A stretch of 6,910 bases of DNA from an uncultured Atopobiaceae bacterium (GTDB lineage: Bacteria > Actinomycetota > Coriobacteriia > Coriobacteriales > Atopobiaceae). A program made the translations under genes and the position numbers. Location of the stretch: assembly GCA_944321005.1 (NCBI GenBank), contig CALUJT010000121.1, positions 1-6,910 on the forward strand, in the 5' to 3' direction. Under the pieces are notes generated by a model that saw nothing but the letters and a program-made list of their open reading frames with translations, had not been told where the DNA came from and did no database searches. Each line of letters opens with the position of its first letter. Positions within the stretch are counted from its first letter, which is position 1. Of this stretch, positions 1-6,333 are shown piece after piece.

Positions 1-425
1 AGATAGGGCAGGCGCCGCTCGAGAGCCGGCTGGAGCAGGCCGCGCCAACCGGGCTCCTCGCTGAGCCCGCCGCTCACGGTGACGGCCGCGAGCAGCACCC
101 CGGGCACCGCAACGAGCGGCAACGCCGGGTTCAGCCCCGCCGACGTCAGCCCGAACACCGCCACGACGCCAATCGCGAGAAGCGCCAGCCAGCCCGCGGA
201 GCGTCTTGTCCCGCCCAGCAGGAACGCGCCCAGCCCGGCGGGCGCGCGCGTCTCCGGGCTCGTCGCAAGAGCCGCGATCGTGGGCCCGAACCCACCCACG
301 AAGAACAGCGCCTGAGACAGCACGCTGGTGACATCGGCCACGCCGAGCGTCGCCAGAGCCGCGCGAAGCCCCCAGCACTCCCACGTGACGCCAAAGGCGA
401 CGCCGAGATAGCGTGAGATGACCAT
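1..425 (-). CDS. CPBP family intramembrane metalloprotease (CAAX protease-like), C-terminus missing
   Basis: The minus strand reads open from an ATG at 425 to the left edge, giving 141 codons with no stop, so the gene is cut by the window. The visible part is very hydrophobic, with likely membrane segments near residues 24-50, 65-95 and 100-122. These are followed by SEEPGWRG (residues 122-129), which matches the EExxWRG signature that carries the catalytic glutamates of the CPBP/Abi family. The later His motifs of the family would lie outside the window. CPBP proteins are multi-pass membrane proteins; some process prenylated proteins or peptides, and others give bacteriocin self-immunity. 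The substrate here is unknown. The start is supported by GGAGG 4 nt upstream. It is transcribed divergently from the bile salt hydrolase gene, with an inverted repeat just upstream. Family confidence is good; role is unknown. Confidence 0.85.
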   Translation of the reverse strand, partial: MVISRYLGVAFGVTWECWGLRAALATLGVADVTSVLSQALFFVGGFGPTIAALATSPETRAPAGLGAFLLGGTRRSAGWLALLAIGVVAVFGLTSAGLNPALPLVAVPGVLLAAVTVSGGLSEEPGWRGLLQPALERRLPY

Positions 426-429
426 GGCA

Positions 430-434
430 CCTCC
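430..434 (-). promoter_or_regulatory. Ribosome binding site of the CPBP protease gene
   Basis: Read on the minus strand this is GGAGG, followed by 4 nt and the ATG at 425. The spacing is a little short but the core is strong, and it fixes the start of a gene that otherwise lacks a boundary in the window. Confidence 0.6.
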
Positions 435-446
435 AACGCGCGCGCA

Positions 447-477
447 TGAGACAAACGAACCTGTCCCTATTGTCTCA
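447..477. repeat. Perfect 8-bp inverted repeat, REP-like or operator-like
   Basis: TGAGACAA (447-454) is mirrored by TTGTCTCA (470-477) around a 15-nt spacer that contains GAACCTGTCCC. The left arm could also pair imperfectly with TGTCCC at 462-467, so two alternative hairpins are possible. It lies 22 bp upstream of the CPBP protease start and about 155 bp upstream of the bile salt hydrolase start. As RNA it would form a hairpin in the protease leader; as DNA it could bind a dimeric regulator. I have an unverified impression that closely similar strings recur as dispersed intergenic repeats in other bacterial genomes, which would make it a REP-like element. The dyad itself is directly visible; its role is inference. 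Confidence 0.55.
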
Positions 478-482
478 AATGG

Positions 483-497
483 GGGCCCGGGTACCCG
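483..497. repeat. Overlapping short GC palindromes in the divergent intergenic region
   Basis: GGGCCC (483-488), CCCGGG (486-491) and the 10-bp palindrome CGGGTACCCG (488-497) overlap one another between the two divergent genes. The cluster could be a protein-binding dyad for either promoter. In DNA this GC-rich it could also arise by chance. I found no convincing -35/-10 pair elsewhere in 426-631. Confidence 0.3.
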
Positions 498-617
498 CTG
501 GCGACCATTTATCCCCCGTTCGCCTACCCAGCGCGCCATCTACCGAATTCTGAGCTCCGTTTCAGCTACAACGACTCCAACTTCCCCACGCGCGCCTGCG
601 GCCCCGCCGCCGACGAG

Positions 618-624
618 AAGGGAG
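618..624 (+). promoter_or_regulatory. Ribosome binding site of the bile salt hydrolase gene
   Basis: AAGGGAG lies 7 nt before the ATG at 632, which is good spacing. It supports the start that places the catalytic cysteine at residue 2. Confidence 0.75.
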
Positions 625-631
625 CGGCCCT

Positions 632-1597
632 ATGTGCACGGGCATCCGCTTCACCGACAAGACCGGCGCCATGTTCTTCGGACGAAACCTGGACTGGACC
701 CAGGGCTATGGGGAGAAGGTGGTCGTGACGCCCCCGGCGGCCCAGGTCCCGACTGCCTTCGAGCGTCCCGGGGACCCCGCGCGCGGGCACGCCGTTATCG
801 GCATGGGCATCGTCGTGGCGGGCATCCCGCTCTACTTCGACTGCGGCAACGACGCGGGACTCGCCATCGCGGGCCTCAACTTCCCGCAGAGCGCGCGCTA
901 CGCCGCCGCAACCGTGGACGGCACCACCAACGTGGCGGCCTATGAGTTCCCCTACTGGGTCGCACGGAACTTCTCGACGCTCGCGGAGCTGCGCACCGCG
1001 CTGACACACGTGACCGTGGTGGCCAAGCCGGTCAACGAGCAGCTGCCCGTGGCCAACCTCCACTGGATCGTGGGCGATGCGACCGGCAGCGTCGTAGTGG
1101 AGTGCCTAGAGGGCGGCCTCAAGGTCTGGGAGGATGACGTCGACGTGCTCACCAACGAGCCCGACTTCGGCTGGCACCGCCAGAACCTGCGCAACTACCT
1201 CATGCTCACCGACGGCCTGCCCGCAGCGGCCGGCTGGGGCCGCGCCGAGCTCAGGCCCTTTGGCTCGGGCGTAGGCGTCCAGGGCCTGCCCGGAGACTAC
1301 GGCGGTCCGGCCCGCTTCGTGCGCGCGGCGTTCGTGAACGCCCACTATCCCGCGCAGAGCGACGAGAAGGCCAACGTCACGCGCCTCTTCCGCACGCTCG
1401 GCGCGGCGGCGGTCCCCGACGGCGTGGCCAGGATGGGCAACGGCACCTACGAGAAGACCCTCTACACCAGCTGCTTCTCGGCGGGCTCGCTCACCTACTA
1501 CCACGCCACCTACGACGACCCCGCCATCCGCGCCTATCCGCTCGCCGCCTGCGACCTGACCGGCACCGCACCCATCGTCGCGACCGCCGCGGCCTAG
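632..1597 (+). CDS. bsh: Bile salt hydrolase (conjugated bile acid hydrolase, choloylglycine hydrolase family)
   Basis: This 321-residue protein is a complete Ntn-hydrolase that cleaves the amide bond of glycine- or taurine-conjugated bile acids, releasing free bile acid and the amino acid. It begins MCTG, so Cys2 becomes the N-terminal nucleophile after Met removal. Arg18 and Asp21 lie in FGRNLDW, Asn83 in GLNFP (Asn82 in the clostridial enzyme), Asn175 in LTNEP and Arg228 in GPARFVR; all expected active-site residues are present. Asn in GLNFP, rather than the Tyr of penicillin V acylases, favours bile salts as substrate. Length fits the family (about 315-330 residues). There is no signal peptide, so the enzyme should be cytoplasmic. 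By recall it closely resembles the bifidobacterial enzyme (RNLDW, NAHYP, TYDDPAIR segments). The gene is monocistronic, divergent from the CPBP protease gene and convergent with tex. Preference for glyco- or tauro-conjugates cannot be read from the sequence. Confidence 0.97.
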   Translation: MCTGIRFTDKTGAMFFGRNLDWTQGYGEKVVVTPPAAQVPTAFERPGDPARGHAVIGMGIVVAGIPLYFDCGNDAGLAIAGLNFPQSARYAAATVDGTTNVAAYEFPYWVARNFSTLAELRTALTHVTVVAKPVNEQLPVANLHWIVGDATGSVVVECLEGGLKVWEDDVDVLTNEPDFGWHRQNLRNYLMLTDGLPAAAGWGRAELRPFGSGVGVQGLPGDYGGPARFVRAAFVNAHYPAQSDEKANVTRLFRTLGAAAVPDGVARMGNGTYEKTLYTSCFSAGSLTYYHATYDDPAIRAYPLAACDLTGTAPIVATAAA

Positions 1598-1622
1598 CCG
1601 CCCGCCCGGCATCCCGGTCGTC

Positions 1623-1650
1623 CGCCGGCCCGACGTTCTTCTCGGCGGCG
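1623..1650. terminator. Candidate bidirectional terminator hairpin between bsh and tex
   Basis: In the 57-bp gap between two convergent stop codons, 1623-1633 can pair with 1642-1650 around an 8-nt loop (1634-1641). The stem has nine base pairs interrupted by two single-base bulges (1627 and 1629). There is no clear T tract on either side, so this would be a weak or non-classical terminator. Position favours the call; structure only partly does. Confidence 0.3.
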
Positions 1651-1654
1651 CACG

Positions 1655-3811
1655 CTACTTGCCCGGCACCATGGTGAGCGAGATCTTGCCGCGGTCGCGG
1701 TCCACGCGCTCGACCCAGACCGTGACGGTGTCCCCCACCGCCACGACGTCGCTCGGGTGCTTGACGAAGCGCCGGGCCATCTTGGAGATGTGCACGAGGC
1801 CGTCCTGGTGGACGCCCACGTCGACGAAGGCGCCGAAGTCCACGACGTTGCGCACGGTGCCCGTGAGCTCCATGCCGGGCTCGAGGTCGTCGATCGAGAG
1901 CGCCGCGCGGCTGAAGACCACCTCGGGGGCATCGTCGCGCGGGTCGCGGCCGGGTTTCTCCAGCTCGGAGACGATGTCGGCCAGCGTCATGACGCCGCAG
2001 CCGAGCTCGCCGGCGAGCAGGGCGACGTTGCCCAGGCGCTGCTTGATATCGGGGATGCCGCCGCGCGCGAGGTCCTTCTCGGTCACGCCGGCGCGCTCGA
2101 GCAGGGCCTGCGCCACGGGATAGCTCTCCGGGTGCACCGCCGTGGCGTCGAGCGGGTTGGCGCCGCCGCTCACGCGCAGGAAGCCCGCCGCGTTCTGATA
2201 GGCCCTGGGGCCGAGCTTGGGGACCTTCTTGAGCTGACGGCGGTCCGTGAAGGGGCCGTTCTCCTCGCGGTAGGCCACGATGTTTCGCGCCACGGCGGCG
2301 GTGATGCCCGAGACGTAGCCGAGCAGGCTCGCGCTCGCGGTGTTGACGTCCACGCCCACGCGGTTGACGACGTCCTCCACCACGTTGCCCAGGGTGCGGG
2401 CGAGCTCCGCCTGGTCGAGGTCGTGCTGGTACTGACCCACGCCGATGGACTGGGGAGGGATCTTCACGAGCTCGGCGAGCGGGTCCTGCAGGCGGCGGCC
2501 CAGGCTCATGGCGCCGCGCGTGGTGACGTCGAGGTCGGGGTACTCCTGGCTCGCGAGCTCGGAGGCCGAGTAGACCGAGGCGCCGGCCTCGTTGACGATG
2601 GTGTAGCGCAGGTCGGGGGCGGACTCGGCGATGAACTCGGAGACGACCTCCTCGGTCTCGCGGCTGGCGGTGCCGTTGCCGATGACGATGGTGTTGATGC
2701 CGTACTTGTCCGTAAGGCGCGCGAGCTCGCGCTTGGTGCCCGCCACGTCGCGGCGCGGCACCGTGGGGTAGACCACGCCGTGGTCGAGCAGGGTGCCGTA
2801 CTCGTCCAGCACAGCCACCTTGCAGCCGGTGCGGAAGCCCGGGTCGAGAGCGATCACGCGGGCGCCGCGCACCGGCCGAGCGGAGAGGAGGCTCTCCACG
2901 TTCTTGGCAAAGACGCTGATGGCATCCGTCTGGGCGCGCACCGTGAGGCGGGCGCGGACCTCGCGCTCGAGCGAGGGGGCCATGAGGCGCTTGTACCCGT
3001 CCGCGATGGCGGCGTCCAGCACCGGGGCAAAGACGCCCTGGCGGCGCGGCCAGCGGCTCCCCAGGCGCGCCACGGCGGCGGCGGCGTCCACGCGCACGCG
3101 CACGCGGAGCTTCTCCTCGCGCTCGCCGCGGTCGATGGCCAGCACGCGGTGGTTGGGGATCTTGCGCGCCGGCTCGGCGAAGTCGTAGTAGGGCTCGTAG
3201 GGGGTCTTCTCGCCCGCGTTCACGGCCACGGACACGATGTCTGCCGTGCCCATGGTGAAGTCGCGCAGGTCGGCCACGTTCTCGGCGTCCTCCGCCACGA
3301 CCTCGGCCACGATGTCCGCCGCGCCCGCAAGCGCCTTCTCCGGCGTGTCAAAGCCGGCCTCGGCGGCCTCCGACGTCACAAAGCGCGCCGCCTCGTCGAG
3401 CGCGGAGCCCTTGGTCGCCACCTGCATGAAGATCATGTTGGCAAGCGGCTCCAGGCCGGCCTCGCGCGCCTTCTGCGCGCGCGTCATGCGCTTCTTGCGA
3501 TAGGGCTTGTAGAGGTCCTCCACGCGCTGGAGCTGCGTGGCAGACTGAATCTCCGCCTCGAGCTCAGGCGTGAGCTTGCCCTGCGCCCCAATGAGGAGCA
3601 GGACGTCCTCCTTGCGCTTCTCGAGGTTGCGGAGGTAGGAAAGGCGCTCGTCAAGGGCGCGCAGGGCGACGTCGTCCATGCCGCCCGTGGCCTCCTTGCG
3701 GTAGCGCGCGATGAAGGGGATGGTGTTCCCCTCGTCGATGAGCTTTACGGCGGCGTCGACGGCCTCCGGCTTGAGGCCGAGCTCCTCCGCGAGCGTGGCG
3801 ATAAGGTCCAT
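1655..3811 (-). CDS. tex: Tex family RNA-binding protein (YqgF/HhH/S1 domains)
   Basis: This 718-residue protein has the full Tex architecture. It has an N-terminal helical Tex_N region (about 1-190, with PFIARYRKEATGG at 32-44 and RVEDLYKPYRKKR at 96-108). A YqgF RNase H-like domain spans about 317-450 (ALDPGFRTGC 321-330, IGNGTASRETE 377-387, NEAGASVYSASE 407-418). Helix-hairpin-helix motifs lie at about 486-550, and a C-terminal S1 domain at about 645-715 (GTVRNVVDFGAFVDVGVHQDG, 651-671). Tex proteins are cytoplasmic nucleic acid-binding factors linked to transcription and RNA metabolism; the exact role is unsettled. The reading frame is open 64 codons further upstream, but that extension overlaps the methyltransferase gene and looks non-coding. 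The ATG at 3811 starts the family-typical MDLIATLAEELG and has GAGGGAG 7 nt upstream. It is probably transcribed from its own promoter at 3847-3875. The protein is intact, with no frameshift. Confidence 0.97.
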   Translation of the reverse strand: MDLIATLAEELGLKPEAVDAAVKLIDEGNTIPFIARYRKEATGGMDDVALRALDERLSYLRNLEKRKEDVLLLIGAQGKLTPELEAEIQSATQLQRVEDLYKPYRKKRMTRAQKAREAGLEPLANMIFMQVATKGSALDEAARFVTSEAAEAGFDTPEKALAGAADIVAEVVAEDAENVADLRDFTMGTADIVSVAVNAGEKTPYEPYYDFAEPARKIPNHRVLAIDRGEREEKLRVRVRVDAAAAVARLGSRWPRRQGVFAPVLDAAIADGYKRLMAPSLEREVRARLTVRAQTDAISVFAKNVESLLSARPVRGARVIALDPGFRTGCKVAVLDEYGTLLDHGVVYPTVPRRDVAGTKRELARLTDKYGINTIVIGNGTASRETEEVVSEFIAESAPDLRYTIVNEAGASVYSASELASQEYPDLDVTTRGAMSLGRRLQDPLAELVKIPPQSIGVGQYQHDLDQAELARTLGNVVEDVVNRVGVDVNTASASLLGYVSGITAAVARNIVAYREENGPFTDRRQLKKVPKLGPRAYQNAAGFLRVSGGANPLDATAVHPESYPVAQALLERAGVTEKDLARGGIPDIKQRLGNVALLAGELGCGVMTLADIVSELEKPGRDPRDDAPEVVFSRAALSIDDLEPGMELTGTVRNVVDFGAFVDVGVHQDGLVHISKMARRFVKHPSDVVAVGDTVTVWVERVDRDRGKISLTMVPGK

Positions 3812-3818
3812 GTTCTGG

Positions 3819-3825
3819 CTCCCTC
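3819..3825 (-). promoter_or_regulatory. Ribosome binding site of tex
   Basis: On the minus strand this reads GAGGGAG, with a 7-nt spacer to the ATG at 3811. It selects this start over an upstream in-frame ATG at 4003 that lies inside the methyltransferase gene. Confidence 0.75.
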
Positions 3826-3846
3826 GGTTGGGTGCATGAGTGGATA

Positions 3847-3875
3847 AGGATAGCCGTGAGGGCCGCGCGGGGCAA
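3847..3875 (-). promoter_or_regulatory. Candidate sigma70-type promoter of tex
   Basis: On the minus strand TTGCCC (3870-3875) and TATCCT (3847-3852) are separated by exactly 17 bp. Each matches four of six consensus bases. Transcription would begin near 3840 and give a leader of about 30 nt that contains the Shine-Dalgarno site. The pair lies entirely in the 74-bp gap after the methyltransferase stop. It is a plausible but unproven promoter. Confidence 0.45.
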
Positions 3876-3885
3876 AGGGCGAGGT

Positions 3886-4473
3886 CTAGGGGACAAACCG
3901 GCGCACCGAGAAGTGCTGCGGGCAGTCGCCCTGCTCGCCGGGAAGGTCGAACGTCCCCTCCCTCAGCATGCTCCATCCAACCCGCCCCAGGTAGGCGGGC
4001 CACTCTCCGTTGTCGGACATGTGAGTGAGGGTCACCGGACCCGCCGCCTCGCGCTCGAGCTTGTCGAGAAACGCCCGCAGCACCGGCGTGTCAAACGGGT
4101 TGAAGAGGTAGACGTGCGTGTAGGGGGCAAGCGGCAGGTCGAGGGCGCTTGCGCAGACCACGCGGACCTGCTCGTAGCGCACCGACCAGGCGGCCGCCTC
4201 CGCCGCGAGGCGCTCGTCCAGCTCCACGCCCGTCACGCGCCCGGGAAGCCCCGCGCCCACGAAGTAGGCGAGCACGCGACCAGCCCCGCAGCCCACGTCG
4301 AGGAGGTGGTCGTCCGAGGTGAGGTCGAGCGTGCCGAGAAGGTCCTCGAGTACGAAGTACGGCGTGGGCGTCGGGTCGTGCGCGCCGTCCGCCGCACGAC
4401 GGGTCTTCTCGCCCGCGGCGAGGGCATGGCCGCAGACAGCAAGGTCACGCTGGGTGTCCGAGCTTTGTTCCAC
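3886..4473 (-). CDS. Class I SAM-dependent methyltransferase, substrate unknown
   Basis: This 195-residue Rossmann-fold methyltransferase has motif I LLDVGCGAGR at 57-66, which binds S-adenosylmethionine. It has the acidic residue of motif II in GVELDE (Glu84), an acidic CASALDLPL segment (107-115) and YLFNPFD (122-128) at the motif IV position. A PTPYFVLEDLL segment precedes motif I, a layout I recall from uncharacterised Firmicutes and actinobacterial methyltransferases. Length is typical for a single-domain enzyme with no membrane segment, so it should be cytoplasmic. The GTG at 4473 is preferred because GGAGG lies 4 nt upstream. The frame stays open up to the permease stop, with an ATG at 4575 that lacks a Shine-Dalgarno site and would add 34 Arg-rich residues. 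It lies 132 bp downstream of the ABC permease on the same strand and may belong to that operon. The substrate cannot be inferred. Confidence 0.87.
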   Translation of the reverse strand: MEQSSDTQRDLAVCGHALAAGEKTRRAADGAHDPTPTPYFVLEDLLGTLDLTSDDHLLDVGCGAGRVLAYFVGAGLPGRVTGVELDERLAAEAAAWSVRYEQVRVVCASALDLPLAPYTHVYLFNPFDTPVLRAFLDKLEREAAGPVTLTHMSDNGEWPAYLGRVGWSMLREGTFDLPGEQGDCPQHFSVRRFVP

Positions 4474-4477
4474 GCAA

Positions 4478-4482
4478 CCTCC
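4478..4482 (-). promoter_or_regulatory. Ribosome binding site deciding the methyltransferase start
   Basis: This reads GGAGG on the minus strand, 4 nt before the GTG at 4473, the same arrangement as at the CPBP protease gene. No comparable site precedes the alternative ATG at 4575. Confidence 0.5.
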
Positions 4483-4605
4483 ATCGCTGCCCCAAGCGTT
4501 CTTCCAGACAGTGATGCTACCCCTTTCGATGCGACAAAGACGCGTAAGCCGGACACGTGTGTTCCCGCCACCCATTTCGGACGCGGCCCGATTCCGAATC
4601 TCCTC

Positions 4606-5403
4606 CTACACGCTCAGGTCGCGTCGCGCAAAGACGGCGGTCCCGAGGGCAAAGAGTGCAGCGCCCGAGATGCCGAGCGTGGCCGCACCCGCAAGGGCGC
4701 TGGGCTCCCCGCCCACGACCCCAAGCGGGTCGAGGAGCGAGAGGGGCGTGACATCGGCGAGCCAGGAGAGCTCGTCGCCCACCCCCGAGAGCATCTGCAC
4801 GAGAACGAAGAGCGCGCACACGGCAATGCCCGCCCACCTCGCGGCGGAGACGTTCGGGAGAGCGCAGGCTCCCGCCCAGCACAAGCCGGAGAGAAACAGC
4901 CACAGGCAGAACGTCGCCGCGTTGACGGCAACGGGGTCGGGGACGGCAAGCTCGCCGGGGAACATGGCATTGGCCGCAGCCAGCTCGAACGCAGTGAGCA
5001 CCACCGCGAGAAGGACGAGGCAAAGAACGAGAACGCCCGCCTGCGAGAGCATGAGCCTCGCGCGCCCCACGGGCTGTGCGAGCAGGTAGGCGATGCTGCC
5101 GCGCTCGACGTGACGGACAACGAGCCGGCTGCTGAGCACCGCCGCAAGGACGAGGGGGAGCACAACGAGCAAAAAGCCGTACAGGTAGTTGACGACAAAC
5201 TCCAAAAGCGTCGTCCCCTGGTCGGCCATGCCGAAGGCGGCAAAGAGCTCGGGCATGGCGTCGCGCATGAGGGCAAGCGACTCGCCGAGCTCGGGGTCGT
5301 ACATGCCAATGATGACGCAGGCATAGAGAACCACCACCGCGGCGATGATTGCGGTCGGGAACAGGCAGGAGCGGAGCTCGTGCCTGAAAAGAGGAAGGAT
5401 CAT
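4606..5403 (-). CDS. ABC-2 type transporter permease
   Basis: This 265-residue integral membrane protein is the membrane partner of the ATPase encoded just upstream. About six transmembrane helices are visible: roughly 14-35, 66-92, 120-144, 157-180, 188-206 and 234-257. The N-terminal LFRHELRS, the YDPELGESL and PELFAAFGM segments between helices 1 and 2, RLVVRHVERGSIAYLLAQP after helix 2 and the C-terminal VFARRDL match, from memory, a conserved family of ABC-2 permeases that travel with a TetR regulator and an ATPase. A single permease gene implies a homodimer bound to an ATPase dimer. The ATG at 5403 follows the ATPase stop by 9 bp. Its AGGGGG Shine-Dalgarno (5409-5414) overlaps that stop codon, indicating translational coupling. 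The direction is probably export. The substrate is unknown; drugs, peptides or lipids are all possible. Confidence 0.92.
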   Translation of the reverse strand: MILPLFRHELRSCLFPTAIIAAVVVLYACVIIGMYDPELGESLALMRDAMPELFAAFGMADQGTTLLEFVVNYLYGFLLVVLPLVLAAVLSSRLVVRHVERGSIAYLLAQPVGRARLMLSQAGVLVLCLVLLAVVLTAFELAAANAMFPGELAVPDPVAVNAATFCLWLFLSGLCWAGACALPNVSAARWAGIAVCALFVLVQMLSGVGDELSWLADVTPLSLLDPLGVVGGEPSALAGAATLGISGAALFALGTAVFARRDLSV

Positions 5404-5412
5404 CGGAACCCC

Positions 5413-6333
5413 CTAGGCTTGCCGCAAGGGCTCGACGCCCTCGTACAGGTGCAGGAACAGCTCCTCGAGCGTCTGCTCGCGGGACGTGACCGAGGCCACG
5501 TCGTAGGAGGAGAGCTCGCGGATGAGCGCGTTCACGTCGCTCACGTCGCGGAGCTCGACCCTGCGGGCCTCCCCCTCCGCGGGCTCATCCCCGTGGGCGA
5601 GCTCCCAGCGCGAGCGCTCCCGCGCGCTCGAGAACTCGACCGAGTAGCCGCGCCCGCGCATCGAGCGCACCTCGTCCATGGCACAGGTCATGGCCACCCG
5701 TCCCGCGCGGATGAACGCCACTCGATCGCACGCACGACCGACCTCCTCGAAGATGTGCGAGGAGAGAAGGACGGCGGCGCCACGCGAGCGCTCCTCTGCA
5801 ACGAGGTCGAGGAAGCGCTCCTGCATGAGCGGGTCGAGGCCACTCGTCGGCTCGTCGAGCAGGAGCACGTCAGGGCGCGCCATGAACGCCACCACGATCG
5901 CGGCCTTCTGCCGGTTGCCCTTTGACATCCTGCCGATCCGCGCGCCGAGGTCCAGTCCGAAGGCGTCGGCGAGCTCAAGCATCCGGGAGCGGTCGCGCAT
6001 GCCCCGCATCCCCGCCATGAGGTCGAGGAAGGACCGCGCCGTCATCTCCTGCATGCAGGCGCTCTCTCCGGGCAAATAGCCCAGGCGGGCTTGCACCCGC
6101 GGGCGCTCAAGGAAGCAGTCATGCCCGAGAATCTCGACCTTTCCTTTCTGCGGTTTGATGAATCCCATGAGGTGGCGCATCGTCACCGTTTTTCCTGCCC
6201 CGTTGGGACCGAGAAACCCAAGCACTTCTCCCGCGGCCACCTCAAGGCTGACGTCGAAGACGCCACGGCCCCGTCCGTAGTCCTTCGTGAGCCCGCACAC
6301 GCGAATCGCAGGCCCCGCTCCGTTCGCGGTCAT
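5413..6333 (-). CDS. ABC transporter ATP-binding protein
   Basis: This 306-residue ATPase powers the adjacent ABC-2 permease. It has Walker A GPNGAGKT (42-49), GYLPGE (85-90) at the Q-loop position, signature MSKGNRQK (136-143), Walker B VLLLDEP (156-162), D-loop SGLDP (164-168) and the switch His193 in SSHIFEE. The SKGN signature instead of SGGQ is, from memory, usual in this BcrA/NatA-like exporter group, so it does not suggest inactivity. Residues from about 225 form a C-terminal accessory region ending in LEELFLHLYEG, also common in the group. The frame extends upstream to 6462, but the ATG at 6333 is chosen because AAGGGGGAG lies 5 nt before it and its ATGA overlaps the TGA of the TetR gene. 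That 4-bp overlap makes regulator and ATPase translationally coupled. The protein is a peripheral cytoplasmic subunit. Confidence 0.97.
   Translation of the reverse strand: MTANGAGPAIRVCGLTKDYGRGRGVFDVSLEVAAGEVLGFLGPNGAGKTVTMRHLMGFIKPQKGKVEILGHDCFLERPRVQARLGYLPGESACMQEMTARSFLDLMAGMRGMRDRSRMLELADAFGLDLGARIGRMSKGNRQKAAIVVAFMARPDVLLLDEPTSGLDPLMQERFLDLVAEERSRGAAVLLSSHIFEEVGRACDRVAFIRAGRVAMTCAMDEVRSMRGRGYSVEFSSARERSRWELAHGDEPAEGEARRVELRDVSDVNALIRELSSYDVASVTSREQTLEELFLHLYEGVEPLRQA

Noticed and set aside
79..454. Short open frames at 79-315 (plus) and 146-454 (minus)
   Set aside because: Both are out-of-frame shadows of the CPBP protease gene. The minus-strand frame from 425 carries the membrane segments and the SEEPGWRG motif, and these do not.
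447..477. The inverted repeat as part of a CRISPR array or an insertion sequence end
   Set aside because: There is only one copy in the window, no regularly spaced repeats, no transposase gene and no target-site duplication visible.
483..557. A run of common restriction sites (GGGCCC, CCCGGG, GGTACC, GAATTC, GAGCTC) suggesting a cloning polylinker
   Set aside because: The sites are spread over about 75 bp, with unrelated sequence between the first three and the last two, and do not follow the contiguous order of a vector polylinker I know. Natural GC-rich sequence is the simpler explanation.
3085..3115. A short CGCGCACGCG-type repetitive stretch inside tex
   Set aside because: It encodes alternating Val-Arg in a beta-strand region (VRVRVRVD) that fits the Tex alignment, so it is a codon-level coincidence and not a repeat element.
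1757..3847. A 696-codon open reading frame on the plus strand, antisense to tex
   Set aside because: It mirrors tex and is rich in His, Arg, Asp, Val and Leu, as expected from the complement of a GC3-biased gene. It has no recognisable domain and would overlap an intact conserved gene entirely.
3863..3870. CCGCGCGG palindrome after the methyltransferase as a terminator
   Set aside because: The arms are only 4 bp, there is no T tract, and it lies inside the spacer of the candidate tex promoter.
3832..5925. A 697-codon open reading frame on the plus strand across the methyltransferase, permease and ATPase genes
   Set aside because: It lies antisense to three well-supported genes and has a charged, His/Arg/Glu-rich composition with no domain. 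It is a by-product of high GC content.
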